In this document: positions 46,660 through 54,482 of the stretch, piece after piece
How positions within the stretch are numbered: the first letter of the stretch is position 1
Layout of the letters: each line of letters opens with the position of its first letter
Notes under the pieces: model-generated
The model's input: only the letters and a program-made list of their open reading frames with translations
Told to the model about the DNA's origin: nothing
Database searches by the model: none
Program-made: the position numbers and the translations under genes
DNA from: Phascolarctobacterium_A succinatutens_B
Lineage (GTDB): Bacteria; Bacillota; Negativicutes; Acidaminococcales; Acidaminococcaceae
Assembly (NCBI RefSeq): GCF_958453765.1
Contig: NZ_CAUDZA010000004.1
Coordinates: 1-64,000 of the forward strand
Length of the DNA stretch: 64,000 nt
Direction: 5' to 3'

Positions 46660-47894
46660 CGCGAGTTGCGATTGTAGGCGGCGGCGCGGCAGGCCTGTTG
46701 GCAGGTATTGCTGCAGCCTGGGGCGGAGCGCAGGTAACGATTTATGAAAAAATGCGTGTGCCGGGCAAGAAAATGCTCATCACCGGCAAGGGACGCTGCA
46801 ACATTACCAACGCTTGCGAAATCCCCGATTTCATAAAAAATCTGCCCGGAAACGGAAGATTTTTAAATAGTGCTTTACATAGGTTCACAAATGATGATAT
46901 AGTATTGCTGTTGGAGAGTAACGGATTGCCGACGAAGGTTGAACGCGGCGGACGTATTTTTCCGGTAAGCGACAAGGCGAAGGATGTAGTCGATACGCTG
47001 GTAAGGGTTTATACCGAGGCCGGCGGCAAGCTGCAGACTGACACCAAGGTTATTGATATCATGGTCAAGGAAGGCCATGTGTACGGCGTGCGCACGGTCA
47101 ACGGCGTGTACGAGGCAGACAGAGTTATTCTGGCTGCGGGCGGTGCGTCCTATCCGGGCACAGGCAGCGATGGCGGCGGTGCCAAGCTTGCGAAAAAGCT
47201 GGGTCACACGATTGTGCCGCTGAAGCCTTCTCTGATACCGCTGGAAAGCGATTATCCTTATGTGGATGATTTGCAGGGACTTTCCCTGCGCAACGTGCAG
47301 GCAACGCTTTTTGCCGACGGCGTGAAGCTGGGCAGTGAATTCGGCGAGATGCTGTTTACACATTTCGGCGTTTCCGGTCCCATTGTGCTTTCGCTGAGCA
47401 ATCTTGCCGTAGACGCTTTGGCTGCAGGTAAGGATGTAGAGCTAGAGGTTGACCTGAAGCCTGCGCTAAGCGAGGAAAAGCTGGATGCGCGCATTCAGCG
47501 CGATTTTGTGCAGTACAGCCGTAAGCAGGTGCTCAACGGCATGAAGGATTTGCTGCCGCAGCGACTGATTCCAGTTGTGCTGGATATGTCCTACGTTGAT
47601 GAGAACAAATTCATCAACCAGGTTTCGCGCGAGGAGCGTCACAGACTGCTGCAGACGCTGAAGCATTTTGTCATCACCATTTCCGCAACACGTCCGATTG
47701 CAGAGGCTATCGTTACCGCAGGCGGCGTGAGCGTGAAGGAGATTGACCCCAAGACCATGGAATCCAAGCGCATCAAGGGCCTGTACTTTGCAGGCGAGGT
47801 TATGGATGTCGACGGCTATACCGGCGGCTATAATCTGCAGGCGGCGTTCAGCAGCGGCCATGCTGCGGGCGAAGCGGCAGCTGCGGAAGAATAA
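46656..47894 (+). CDS. HI0933/YhiN-family FAD-dependent oxidoreductase (BaiN-like)
   Basis: A 412-residue flavoprotein. The FAD motif GGGAAGLLAGIAAA lies at residues 8-21; GKKMLITGKGRCNITN (about 36-51) is the signature of the HI0933 family; the second nucleotide motif AAGGASYPGTGSDG is near 159-172; and the C-terminal FAGEVMDVDGYTGGYNLQAA closes the FAD site (positions 371-390). Known relatives include BaiN of gut Clostridia, which acts on bile-acid intermediates, but most members have no assigned substrate. It overlaps rluB (ATGA) as the last gene of the operon. Confidence 0.88.
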   Translation: MTRVAIVGGGAAGLLAGIAAAWGGAQVTIYEKMRVPGKKMLITGKGRCNITNACEIPDFIKNLPGNGRFLNSALHRFTNDDIVLLLESNGLPTKVERGGRIFPVSDKAKDVVDTLVRVYTEAGGKLQTDTKVIDIMVKEGHVYGVRTVNGVYEADRVILAAGGASYPGTGSDGGGAKLAKKLGHTIVPLKPSLIPLESDYPYVDDLQGLSLRNVQATLFADGVKLGSEFGEMLFTHFGVSGPIVLSLSNLAVDALAAGKDVELEVDLKPALSEEKLDARIQRDFVQYSRKQVLNGMKDLLPQRLIPVVLDMSYVDENKFINQVSREERHRLLQTLKHFVITISATRPIAEAIVTAGGVSVKEIDPKTMESKRIKGLYFAGEVMDVDGYTGGYNLQAAFSSGHAAGEAAAAEE

Positions 47895-47987
47895 TTCATA
47901 AATTTGACTTAAATTAGGCTATCCATATACATGTAAAACATGGTATTATATAGATAGCTAATACATTATAAAGTGTGGTTATGTAGA

Positions 47988-48656
47988 ATGAAGAAAATTG
48001 TTGTGGCAATTGATGGTCCCGCAGGTGCAGGCAAAAGCACTATTGCGAAGCTGGCTGCCGAAAAATTAGGCTATGCCTATATTGATACCGGTGCCATGTA
48101 CAGAAGCGTAGCCTGGAAGTTTTTGCAGACAGGCAAACCTTTTGACGAGGACTTTATCAGCGGCTTATCCAAAACTATGCTGATTGACTTCAAACCGGAA
48201 GCAAAAATCAACCGTGTTTTTGTGGACGGTACCGAGGTTACCGATGCTATCCGTACTCCCGAAGTGACGGCGATTGTATCGCGTGTTGCTGCTATCGGAG
48301 CAGTGCGTGAGGCAATGGTAGACCAGCAGCGCCGTATGGGCGAGGCAGGCGGTGTCCTGATGGACGGCCGTGATATCGGTACGGTAGTTTTCCCGAACGC
48401 ACAGCTGAAAATTTTCCTTACAGCTTCGGTAGAGGAAAGAGCGCGCCGCCGCTATGCGGAAATGGTGGCCAAAGGTCAGCAGGTTGATCTGCAGCAGCTG
48501 CAGGCGGATATTGCCGAGCGCGACAAGCAGGACAGCGAGCGTGCTATCAGTCCGCTGCGTCAGGCAGAGGATGCCTTGCTTCTGGATACATCCGATATGG
48601 GCATCAGCGAGGTTACCGATAGAATTTTACAGCTGGTGCAGGAGCGCGCACAATGA
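47988..48656 (+). CDS. cmk: Cytidylate kinase
   Basis: A 222-residue nucleotide kinase phosphorylating CMP and dCMP. The P-loop is DGPAGAGKST (about 8-17), DTGAMYRSVAW (about 32-42) binds the nucleotide, and DGRDIGTVVFP (about 129-139) and the lid with RRRYAEM (about 159-165) are typical. ATG 47988 is chosen on alignment, because the ribosome site is weak; an in-frame GTG at 47973 would add five residues. A promoter-like TTGACT (47904-47909) with TATACA (47926-47931) lies upstream. Cmk heads the cmk-plsC-ispH/S1-fni operon. Confidence 0.93.
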   Translation: MKKIVVAIDGPAGAGKSTIAKLAAEKLGYAYIDTGAMYRSVAWKFLQTGKPFDEDFISGLSKTMLIDFKPEAKINRVFVDGTEVTDAIRTPEVTAIVSRVAAIGAVREAMVDQQRRMGEAGGVLMDGRDIGTVVFPNAQLKIFLTASVEERARRRYAEMVAKGQQVDLQQLQADIAERDKQDSERAISPLRQAEDALLLDTSDMGISEVTDRILQLVQERAQ

Positions 48657-49249
48657 TTTATACCTTAGTGAAGAATCTCTTTAAAATTCTTTTTACCATC
48701 TTTTTGCGATTGAAGGTAGAAGGAACAGAAAATATTCCCAAGGATGGTCCACTAGTTATAGCGAGCAACCATCTGAGTCTGCTTGATCCGCCTGTACTTG
48801 GTACGGCAGCAACCCGTAAGGTCCATTTTATGGCCAAGGAAGAGCTGTTTGTGCCGGTTCTGGGCACTATCTATAAAATTCTGGGTGCTTTCCCGGTGCG
48901 CCGTGGCGGCGCGGACCGTGCTGCAATCAAGCATGGTATTGATATTCTGGAAAGCGGTCAGGTGCTGGCGATTTTCCCTGAGGGAACACGCAGCAAGACC
49001 GGCGAGCTTGGTAAGGCTCAGCCCGGAGCGCTGATGATGGCGAGCAAGGCGAAGGCAACTATTGTGCCGGCCTGCATCATCGGTACCGATTACAAGCGTC
49101 ACGGCCGTATATGGCCGAAGGTTACGGTGCGCTTTGGCAAACCGATGCCTTTTCCTGAAGACGCTGTGGTCAACAAAGAATTTTTTCATGCAATGACTGA
49201 AGAGCTGATGCAGCACATTGCAAGGCTGCAGGCAGGTGAAAATGCATAA
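48653..49249 (+). CDS. plsC: 1-acyl-sn-glycerol-3-phosphate acyltransferase
   Basis: A 198-residue membrane-bound acyltransferase making phosphatidic acid. The catalytic NHLSLLDPP motif (HxxxxD, about 42-50), the FPEGTRSKTG motif (about 107-116) and an N-terminal hydrophobic anchor (LFKILFTIFLRL) are present. The start overlaps the cmk stop (ATGA) and the stop shares one base with the start of the ispH fusion. The order cmk-plsC-ispH/rpsA is common in Clostridia and Negativicutes. Confidence 0.94.
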   Translation: MIYTLVKNLFKILFTIFLRLKVEGTENIPKDGPLVIASNHLSLLDPPVLGTAATRKVHFMAKEELFVPVLGTIYKILGAFPVRRGGADRAAIKHGIDILESGQVLAIFPEGTRSKTGELGKAQPGALMMASKAKATIVPACIIGTDYKRHGRIWPKVTVRFGKPMPFPEDAVVNKEFFHAMTEELMQHIARLQAGENA

Positions 49250-51318
49250 TGGAAATTAAGGTAGCAGAGCACTGTGGTTTTTGCTATGGTGTGAAGCGCG
49301 CGGTGGCGTTGGCCCAGAAAGCTGCAACCGACCGTGTGCAGGGTGCAACGCTGGGACCTTTGATACACAATCCTCAGCTAATTGCTGAGCTTGCATCTAA
49401 TGGCATTGCCTGTAAGGACAGCCTGGAGCAGTTTGCTCCCGGTGAAACGGTTATCTTCCGTTCACACGGCGAGGGGCCTGAAACCTACGCGCAGGCAGAA
49501 AAACAAGGGCTGACAATTCTGGACGCAACCTGTCCGAATGTGCGCCTGGCACAGCAAAAGGCTGCTCAGGCAGCAGCTGATGGCTATTTTCCTGTAATAG
49601 TCGGAGAAAAAAATCATCCGGAAGTAAAAAGTATTTTAAAATGGGCAGGAAAAAACGCTATCTGTGTAGAATGTATAAAAGATATCTCTTATGTACCGCG
49701 CCGGGAGCGTTATGGAGTAATAATCCAGACGACTTTTGAGCTGCAGAAATTTAATGATATATTGCAGGCACTGCAGGAGCAGCGCCCGGGAGAATACCGT
49801 GTGGAGCGCACCATCTGTCTGGCGACAGCGCAAAGACAGCAGGCGGCTGTAAAACTGGCTGCAGAGTCGGATGCCGTTATCGTCATCGGCGGACGCAACA
49901 GCGCCAACACAAGGCATCTTTTCGAGCTGGTGCAAAAGCATTGCAGGCAAGCATATCATATAGAGACTGCCAGCGAACTGAGCAGCGATATGCTAAGGGG
50001 TTGCAATAAAATAGGAATCACGGCAGGAGCATCGACTCCGGACCGTTTAATTAAGGAGGCTATTTTAGTAATGGAAAACATGGATTTTGAAAGCATGCTC
50101 AACGAAAGTATGGAGGTAGAGGTATATCCTGGCAAAGTTGTCAACGGTACCGTTATTCAATTGGATAAAGACGGCGTTTATGTATCTTTTGGATATAGAC
50201 ATGATGGTCTGATTCCTTATTCCGAATGGTCCCAGACCGAATCTGCTGAAGAACTGCAAAACTCCATCAAAGTTGGCGACGAAGTAGAAGCTAAGGTTGT
50301 TCCTGGCAGCACCAAGAGCGATTTCGTTCGTCTGTCCAAAATCAAAGCAGAGCGCGACGCAGCATGGAAAAATGTTGCTGAACTGCCCGAAGGCGAAAAA
50401 CGCCCGGCAACCGTTAAAGTTCTGCGCATCATCAAAAACAAAGCTAAAAACATCGTTGGTCTGGGTGTTGCAGTTGAAGGTGTTGAAGGCTTCATGCCAG
50501 CATCTCATGTTGAACTGCGCCGCGTAGAAGACTTCACCGGTTATATCGGCAAAGAGCTGGAAGCTGAAATCATCGAAGTTGACCTGGAGAAAAAACGCAT
50601 CGTTGTTTCCCGCCGCGACCTGCTGAGAGCTGAAGCTGACGCTAAACGCAAAGCTTACAAGGAAGCTAAAGAAGCTCGCATTGCTGCTGCTAAAGAAGCA
50701 CGCGCTGCTGCTGAAGAAGCTGCTTACAACTCTGTTGAAGAAGGTAAAGTATACACCGGTAAGGTTGTAAAAGTTGCTGAATTCGGTCTGTTCGTTGAAA
50801 TCGGCGAAGGCCTGGTTGGCTTGGTTCACAACACCGAGCTGTCTTGGGACCGTAGCGTAAAAGCTGCTGATGTTGCTAAAGAAGGCGACGAAGTAACAGT
50901 TCTGGTTAAGAGCATCGACCGCGAAAACAAACGTGTTGCTCTGAGCATCAAAGCTACTCTGGAAGATCCTTGGAAGGTTGAAGCTTCTCAATTCCACATC
51001 GGCGACATTCTGGATGTAGAAGTTGTTCGTCTGCTGGCTTTCGGCGCTATCGTTAAACTGAGCGACAAGGTTGAAGGTCTGGTTCACATTTCCGAAATCG
51101 CTCCTGAGCGTATCGAAGCTCCGAGCGACGTTCTGGAAGTTGGCCAAGTTGTTAAAGCTGAAATCATTAAAATGGATCTGGACAGCAAAAAAATCGGCCT
51201 GAGCATTTCCAAAGTTAAACGTGATGCTGAAAAGAACGAATTCCGTTCCTACATGGGCAGCAAAAAATCTCACCTGAGCCAAAACCTGTCCGAGCAGCTG
51301 GAAAGCCTCGAAAAATAA
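49249..51318 (+). CDS. ispH: IspH / ribosomal S1-like fusion protein
   Basis: A 689-residue fusion. Residues 1-282 are 4-hydroxy-3-methylbut-2-enyl diphosphate reductase, the last enzyme of the MEP isoprenoid route, with its three cluster cysteines at 12 (HCGFCYG), 95 (DATCPNV) and 190 (ERTICLA). Residues about 295-660 hold four S1 RNA-binding repeats (for example YPGKVVNGTVIQLDKDGVYV) split by a charged helix (about 465-490) and ending in a basic tail. This fusion is a known feature of Negativicutes and some Clostridia. Codon use changes sharply near the junction: the S1 part uses GCT, AAA and GAA far more, as in highly expressed genes. It overlaps plsC by 1 nt. Confidence 0.94.
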   Translation: MEIKVAEHCGFCYGVKRAVALAQKAATDRVQGATLGPLIHNPQLIAELASNGIACKDSLEQFAPGETVIFRSHGEGPETYAQAEKQGLTILDATCPNVRLAQQKAAQAAADGYFPVIVGEKNHPEVKSILKWAGKNAICVECIKDISYVPRRERYGVIIQTTFELQKFNDILQALQEQRPGEYRVERTICLATAQRQQAAVKLAAESDAVIVIGGRNSANTRHLFELVQKHCRQAYHIETASELSSDMLRGCNKIGITAGASTPDRLIKEAILVMENMDFESMLNESMEVEVYPGKVVNGTVIQLDKDGVYVSFGYRHDGLIPYSEWSQTESAEELQNSIKVGDEVEAKVVPGSTKSDFVRLSKIKAERDAAWKNVAELPEGEKRPATVKVLRIIKNKAKNIVGLGVAVEGVEGFMPASHVELRRVEDFTGYIGKELEAEIIEVDLEKKRIVVSRRDLLRAEADAKRKAYKEAKEARIAAAKEARAAAEEAAYNSVEEGKVYTGKVVKVAEFGLFVEIGEGLVGLVHNTELSWDRSVKAADVAKEGDEVTVLVKSIDRENKRVALSIKATLEDPWKVEASQFHIGDILDVEVVRLLAFGAIVKLSDKVEGLVHISEIAPERIEAPSDVLEVGQVVKAEIIKMDLDSKKIGLSISKVKRDAEKNEFRSYMGSKKSHLSQNLSEQLESLEK

Positions 51319-51330
51319 TTGGAGAAGGAT

Positions 51331-52395
51331 ATGCAACGTGCAAAGCGTAAGCTAGAACATATTCAATATGCACTGGAGCTGGGCGACGGCCCGGCGGCAA
51401 CGCACCTTGCTGATCTCCGCTTCTTACACAACTGTCTGCCGGAGATTAATCCGGCAGACTTTGTTTTATCTGTAGAAATTTTAGGCAAACGTCTGCGTTT
51501 GCCTTTTTTCATTGATGCTATTACCGGCAGTACAGATGCGGTGACGGAGATTAACAGAAAGCTGGCGCAGGTGGCGGCAAGAACCGGTATCGGTATGGCT
51601 GTCGGCTCGCAGTTCGGCGCTGTGCGTGACGGCAGCGGTATCGCGAGCTATACTGTGGTGCGCGAGGAGCTTGCCGAAGGTCTTGTTATCGGTAACATCA
51701 GCGCACTTGCTACGCCCGCGCAGGCGCAGGCTGCCATTGACATGCTGCAGGCTGACGCGCTGGAGGTTCACCTGAACGCTGCGCAGGAGCTGTGGATGGC
51801 CGAGGGCGACAAGGATACCTGCGGACTTTTGGCAAACCTGGTGCAGATTCGTGATGCTGTGAGCGTGCCTGTTATCGTCAAGGAAACAGGCTGTGGTATT
51901 GCGGCAGAGCAGTACGAGCTTTTGCTGGAGCAGGGCTTTACAGCCTTTGACTGTGCCGGCGCAGGGGGGACGAACTTCCCGGCGATTGAGGCGAAGCGTC
52001 AGGGGATTGAGCTGACGGAGGAGTTTGCTGCCTGGGGCGTGCCTACGTGCTGGAGCTTGCTTGACGCGCAGCAGACACTGCCGCAGAATGCTCTGCTTTT
52101 GGCGAGCGGCGGCATCCGCAGTGCAGGTGACGTAGCGCGTGCTTTTGCTCTGGGTGCGGACGCGGTGGGGATTACCGCTCCGCTTTTGCGTCTGGTCATG
52201 GAGCAAGGTATTGACGCTGCCGCAAACTATGTGGAAGCGTTGGCGGAAGGACTGCAGAAGTACATGCTGCTTTTGGGCTGCCTGACGCCGAAGGAGCTGC
52301 GTGACGTTTCGCTGATTGTGACGGGAGAAACACGTGACTTTATCGCTAGCCGCGGCTACGAGCTGGCGAAGCTGTGCAGATGGCGCAGAGGGTAG
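51331..52395 (+). CDS. fni: Type 2 isopentenyl-diphosphate delta-isomerase
   Basis: A 354-residue FMN- and NADPH-requiring isomerase that balances IPP and DMAPP, the two products of IspH encoded just before it. Markers are FIDAITGSTDAVTEINR (about 57-73), GSQFGAVRD (about 89-97), HLNAAQELWMAEGD (about 145-158), CAGAGGTNFPAIE (about 209-221) and ASGGIRSAGDVARAF (about 260-274). ATG 51331 follows GGAGAAGG; the in-frame TTG at 51319 overlaps that site. The operon ends at a strong hairpin. Confidence 0.92.
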   Translation: MQRAKRKLEHIQYALELGDGPAATHLADLRFLHNCLPEINPADFVLSVEILGKRLRLPFFIDAITGSTDAVTEINRKLAQVAARTGIGMAVGSQFGAVRDGSGIASYTVVREELAEGLVIGNISALATPAQAQAAIDMLQADALEVHLNAAQELWMAEGDKDTCGLLANLVQIRDAVSVPVIVKETGCGIAAEQYELLLEQGFTAFDCAGAGGTNFPAIEAKRQGIELTEEFAAWGVPTCWSLLDAQQTLPQNALLLASGGIRSAGDVARAFALGADAVGITAPLLRLVMEQGIDAAANYVEALAEGLQKYMLLLGCLTPKELRDVSLIVTGETRDFIASRGYELAKLCRWRRG

Positions 52396-52412
52396 AAAAA
52401 AGAAGAGGATAG

Positions 52413-52452
52413 AAAAACTGCGGAGCAGGCGAGAGCTTGCTCCGCAGTTTTT
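52413..52452 (+). terminator. Terminator of the cmk-fni operon
   Basis: A 15-bp perfect stem, AAAAACTGCGGAGCA (52413-52427) with TGCTCCGCAGTTTTT (52438-52452), ending in a T run. Confidence 0.95.
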
Positions 52453-52814
52453 GGTGAGAAAACCGTTCTAAGTTACTTATGACTTTTACTTCTTTACCTC
52501 TAAACGTAATACCATATTTGTAAATGGTATGTACTTTACGAGCGAGAAGTTCTGTATCGTATTTTTTATCTAAATGAAAGTTGTGTAATGAGGATTAGTC
52601 GTTGGAGAGGTTGAGCAGAGTAGAGGTTATTTATTAACAAATTTCATAGCATACTATCTGCGAGGGCATGAAAGCTTGCGCAGATTTTTTCTCGCCAACT
52701 ACGAAATAGACTTCGTGATAGTTAGTGAAGCTTATGGATATTTATAACTAAAGCTTCCAAAACAAGAAGACAAAATAAAATATTTAAAAGTAAATTCCGA
52801 AATGGGAATATAGT
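52453..52814. other. Gene-free stretch with an orphan terminator
   Basis: No supported reading frame. A small ACCAT/ATGGT hairpin lies near 52510, and ATCTGCG (52656-52662) pairs with CGCAGAT (52679-52685) followed by TTTTT, a terminator that now serves no visible gene. An imperfect ACTACGAA...TTCGTGATAGT hairpin follows near 52700. The stretch looks like the remains of lost DNA between the backbone and accessory region 2. Confidence 0.5.
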
Positions 52815-52843
52815 TTGATTTTCAAAACATAATGTGCTATACT
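52815..52843 (+). promoter_or_regulatory. Promoter of the DUF4143 ATPase gene
   Basis: TTGATT (52815-52820), 17 nt, TATACT (52838-52843), 22 nt before the start codon. Confidence 0.7.
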
Positions 52844-52865
52844 CGGATAAAGGAGTGATGGAACT

Positions 52866-54098
52866 ATGGTTGAAAGAAAAGAATACCTCGCACAGCTTTG
52901 GGAGTGGAAAGACGAGCACATCATTAAAGTTGTGACGGGAATTAGACGTTGTGGTAAATCGGTGCTTCTGGAACAGTTTAAGGACAGACTTCATTTAGCT
53001 GGCGTGGAAGCAGAACAGATTATATCAATCAACTTTGAAGACCTAGAGTTTGAAGAGCTTTTGGATTATAAGGTACTTTATCGTTATATAAAAGAACGTC
53101 TGTGCAGCGATAAAATGACATATATATTTTTGGATGAAATTCAGAACGTGCCTGATTTCCCCAAAGTAGTAGATAGTCTATATGTAAAGAACAACACGGA
53201 TGTATATATTACGGGTTCAAATTCGTATTTGCTTTCAAGTGAACTGGCAACCCTTTTGTCTGGAAGGTATGTGGAAATATCAATGCTTCCCCTTTCTTTC
53301 AGTGAGTATGTCACTGTGACGGGGAGACCGCAAGAAGATGCTTTTTCAGAATATATGCAAACGGGAGGACTTCCGTATGTTGCGGTGATGAACCGTACGG
53401 ATGAAAAAGTAAATCAATATCTGGAGGGAATCTACAACACCGTTATTGTTAAAGATATTGAGGAACGCCAGGCAAGAAAAGAAAAAGATGCAGGTAAACG
53501 TAAAATCACAGATATTGCACTACTGAAGACCATTGCACGCTATTTGGCAAGTGTAATCGGCAGTCCGATTTCTATGAAAAGCGTAACCGATTACTTAATC
53601 TCTTCTGGCAGAAAGATTTCCCCGAATACGGTTAGTGATTATGTGGAGGCTTTGACTGAATCATTTGTCTTTTACCCAGCTGAAAGATTTGATATTGTTG
53701 GAAAACAGCTTTTGAAAGCCAATAAAAAGCTGTATATGGTTGATCTGGGACTTCGCAATCATATTCTTCCGAGAAAACGGTATGATTTGGGCTTTTCCAT
53801 TGAGAATATTGTATATTTCGAGCTTTTACGGCGAGGCTATCAGGTCAATATTGGAAAGTTTGGCTCAACTGAAGTGGACTTTGTCGCTCAGAAGCAAGGA
53901 ATATTAACTTATTATCAGGTTACTGCTAATATGACTGCTGAGGAAACATTTGAACGAGAGATGCGTCCGCTACGGGGAATACAAGACAATTATGAGAAAA
54001 TCGTCTTGACGCTTGATCGCTTCTCCCTCGGAAATTATGAAGGCATAAAAGTCGTGAATGTTATTGACTGGCTTCTAAGGGATATAGAAGAGTATTGA
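52866..54098 (+). CDS. AAA_14 / DUF4143 ATPase
   Basis: A 410-residue P-loop ATPase. The N-terminal AAA domain has Walker A TGIRRCGKSVLL (about 24-35) and Walker B YIFLDEIQNV (about 85-94). A middle helix-turn-helix-like region (SMKSVTDYLISSGRKIS) leads to the C-terminal DUF4143 domain with FGSTEVDFVAQK (about 339-350), which has the acidic-x-Lys pattern of a nuclease-like fold. These ATPases are abundant, strain-variable and of unknown role in gut anaerobes. It stands alone, with AAAGGAG before the ATG, and lies at the left edge of a variable region. Confidence 0.85.
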   Translation: MVERKEYLAQLWEWKDEHIIKVVTGIRRCGKSVLLEQFKDRLHLAGVEAEQIISINFEDLEFEELLDYKVLYRYIKERLCSDKMTYIFLDEIQNVPDFPKVVDSLYVKNNTDVYITGSNSYLLSSELATLLSGRYVEISMLPLSFSEYVTVTGRPQEDAFSEYMQTGGLPYVAVMNRTDEKVNQYLEGIYNTVIVKDIEERQARKEKDAGKRKITDIALLKTIARYLASVIGSPISMKSVTDYLISSGRKISPNTVSDYVEALTESFVFYPAERFDIVGKQLLKANKKLYMVDLGLRNHILPRKRYDLGFSIENIVYFELLRRGYQVNIGKFGSTEVDFVAQKQGILTYYQVTANMTAEETFEREMRPLRGIQDNYEKIVLTLDRFSLGNYEGIKVVNVIDWLLRDIEEY

Positions 54099-54133
54099 GT
54101 TTGCCAAGAATCTTGTGGCAGAAAACGTAAACC

Positions 54134-54208
54134 ATCGAGCGTACTGCAAGAGTAACTACTTCGTTTGTTGCAGAGGTGCGTAAGCTGGCAGAAAATCTGA
54201 GCGCGTAA
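54134..54208 (+). pseudogene. C-terminal remnant of a methyl-accepting chemotaxis protein
   Basis: The frame from 54134 to the stop at 54206 ends in FVAEVRKLAENLSA, which resembles the highly conserved receptor hairpin tip (AVVAEEVRKLAE). Upstream the frame is closed by a stop at 54128 and there is no start codon. It is followed by a strong terminator at 54236, which presumably belonged to the lost gene. Only about 20 residues survive, so the assignment rests on this motif. Confidence 0.5.
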
Positions 54209-54235
54209 GCTCTAGTTATAATAAAATATGCATAG

Positions 54236-54272
54236 AACGTCATCGTGGGTGAAACCTGCGATGGCGTTTTTT
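54236..54272 (+). terminator. Terminator of the former chemotaxis receptor gene
   Basis: A 15-bp stem with three G-U pairs, AACGTCATCGTGGGT with ACCTGCGATGGCGTT, a GAA loop, then TTTTT. Confidence 0.9.
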
Positions 54273-54376
54273 ACATTTTGGAGGATGATGCTGAGATGGC
54301 AATATGTTAAAAATTGTATAGCTATGCGAGCAGAAGGGGAAAAATCGTCAAGAGTTCAGCTTATTGGGAGAAGAGT

Positions 54377-54404
54377 TTGACTGGGGGAGATAAGATGTTA
54401 TAAT
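54377..54404 (+). promoter_or_regulatory. Promoter of the dynamin-like GTPase array
   Basis: TTGACT (54377-54382), 16 nt, TATAAT (54399-54404), 78 nt before the first gene. Confidence 0.75.
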
Positions 54405-54482
54405 TTTTATCAAAGAATACTTATAAAGAAAAATTGTAAGCTTATATTATACAAAATTTAGCTCAACTGGAGGTTGCTAGTG

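Noticed and set aside
50065..51336. A 423-codon open frame on the minus strand opposite the S1 domains
   Set aside because: Its Phe/Asn/Gln-rich sequence is what results from reading the GCT/AAA/GAA-biased S1 gene in antisense; no start site or family match.
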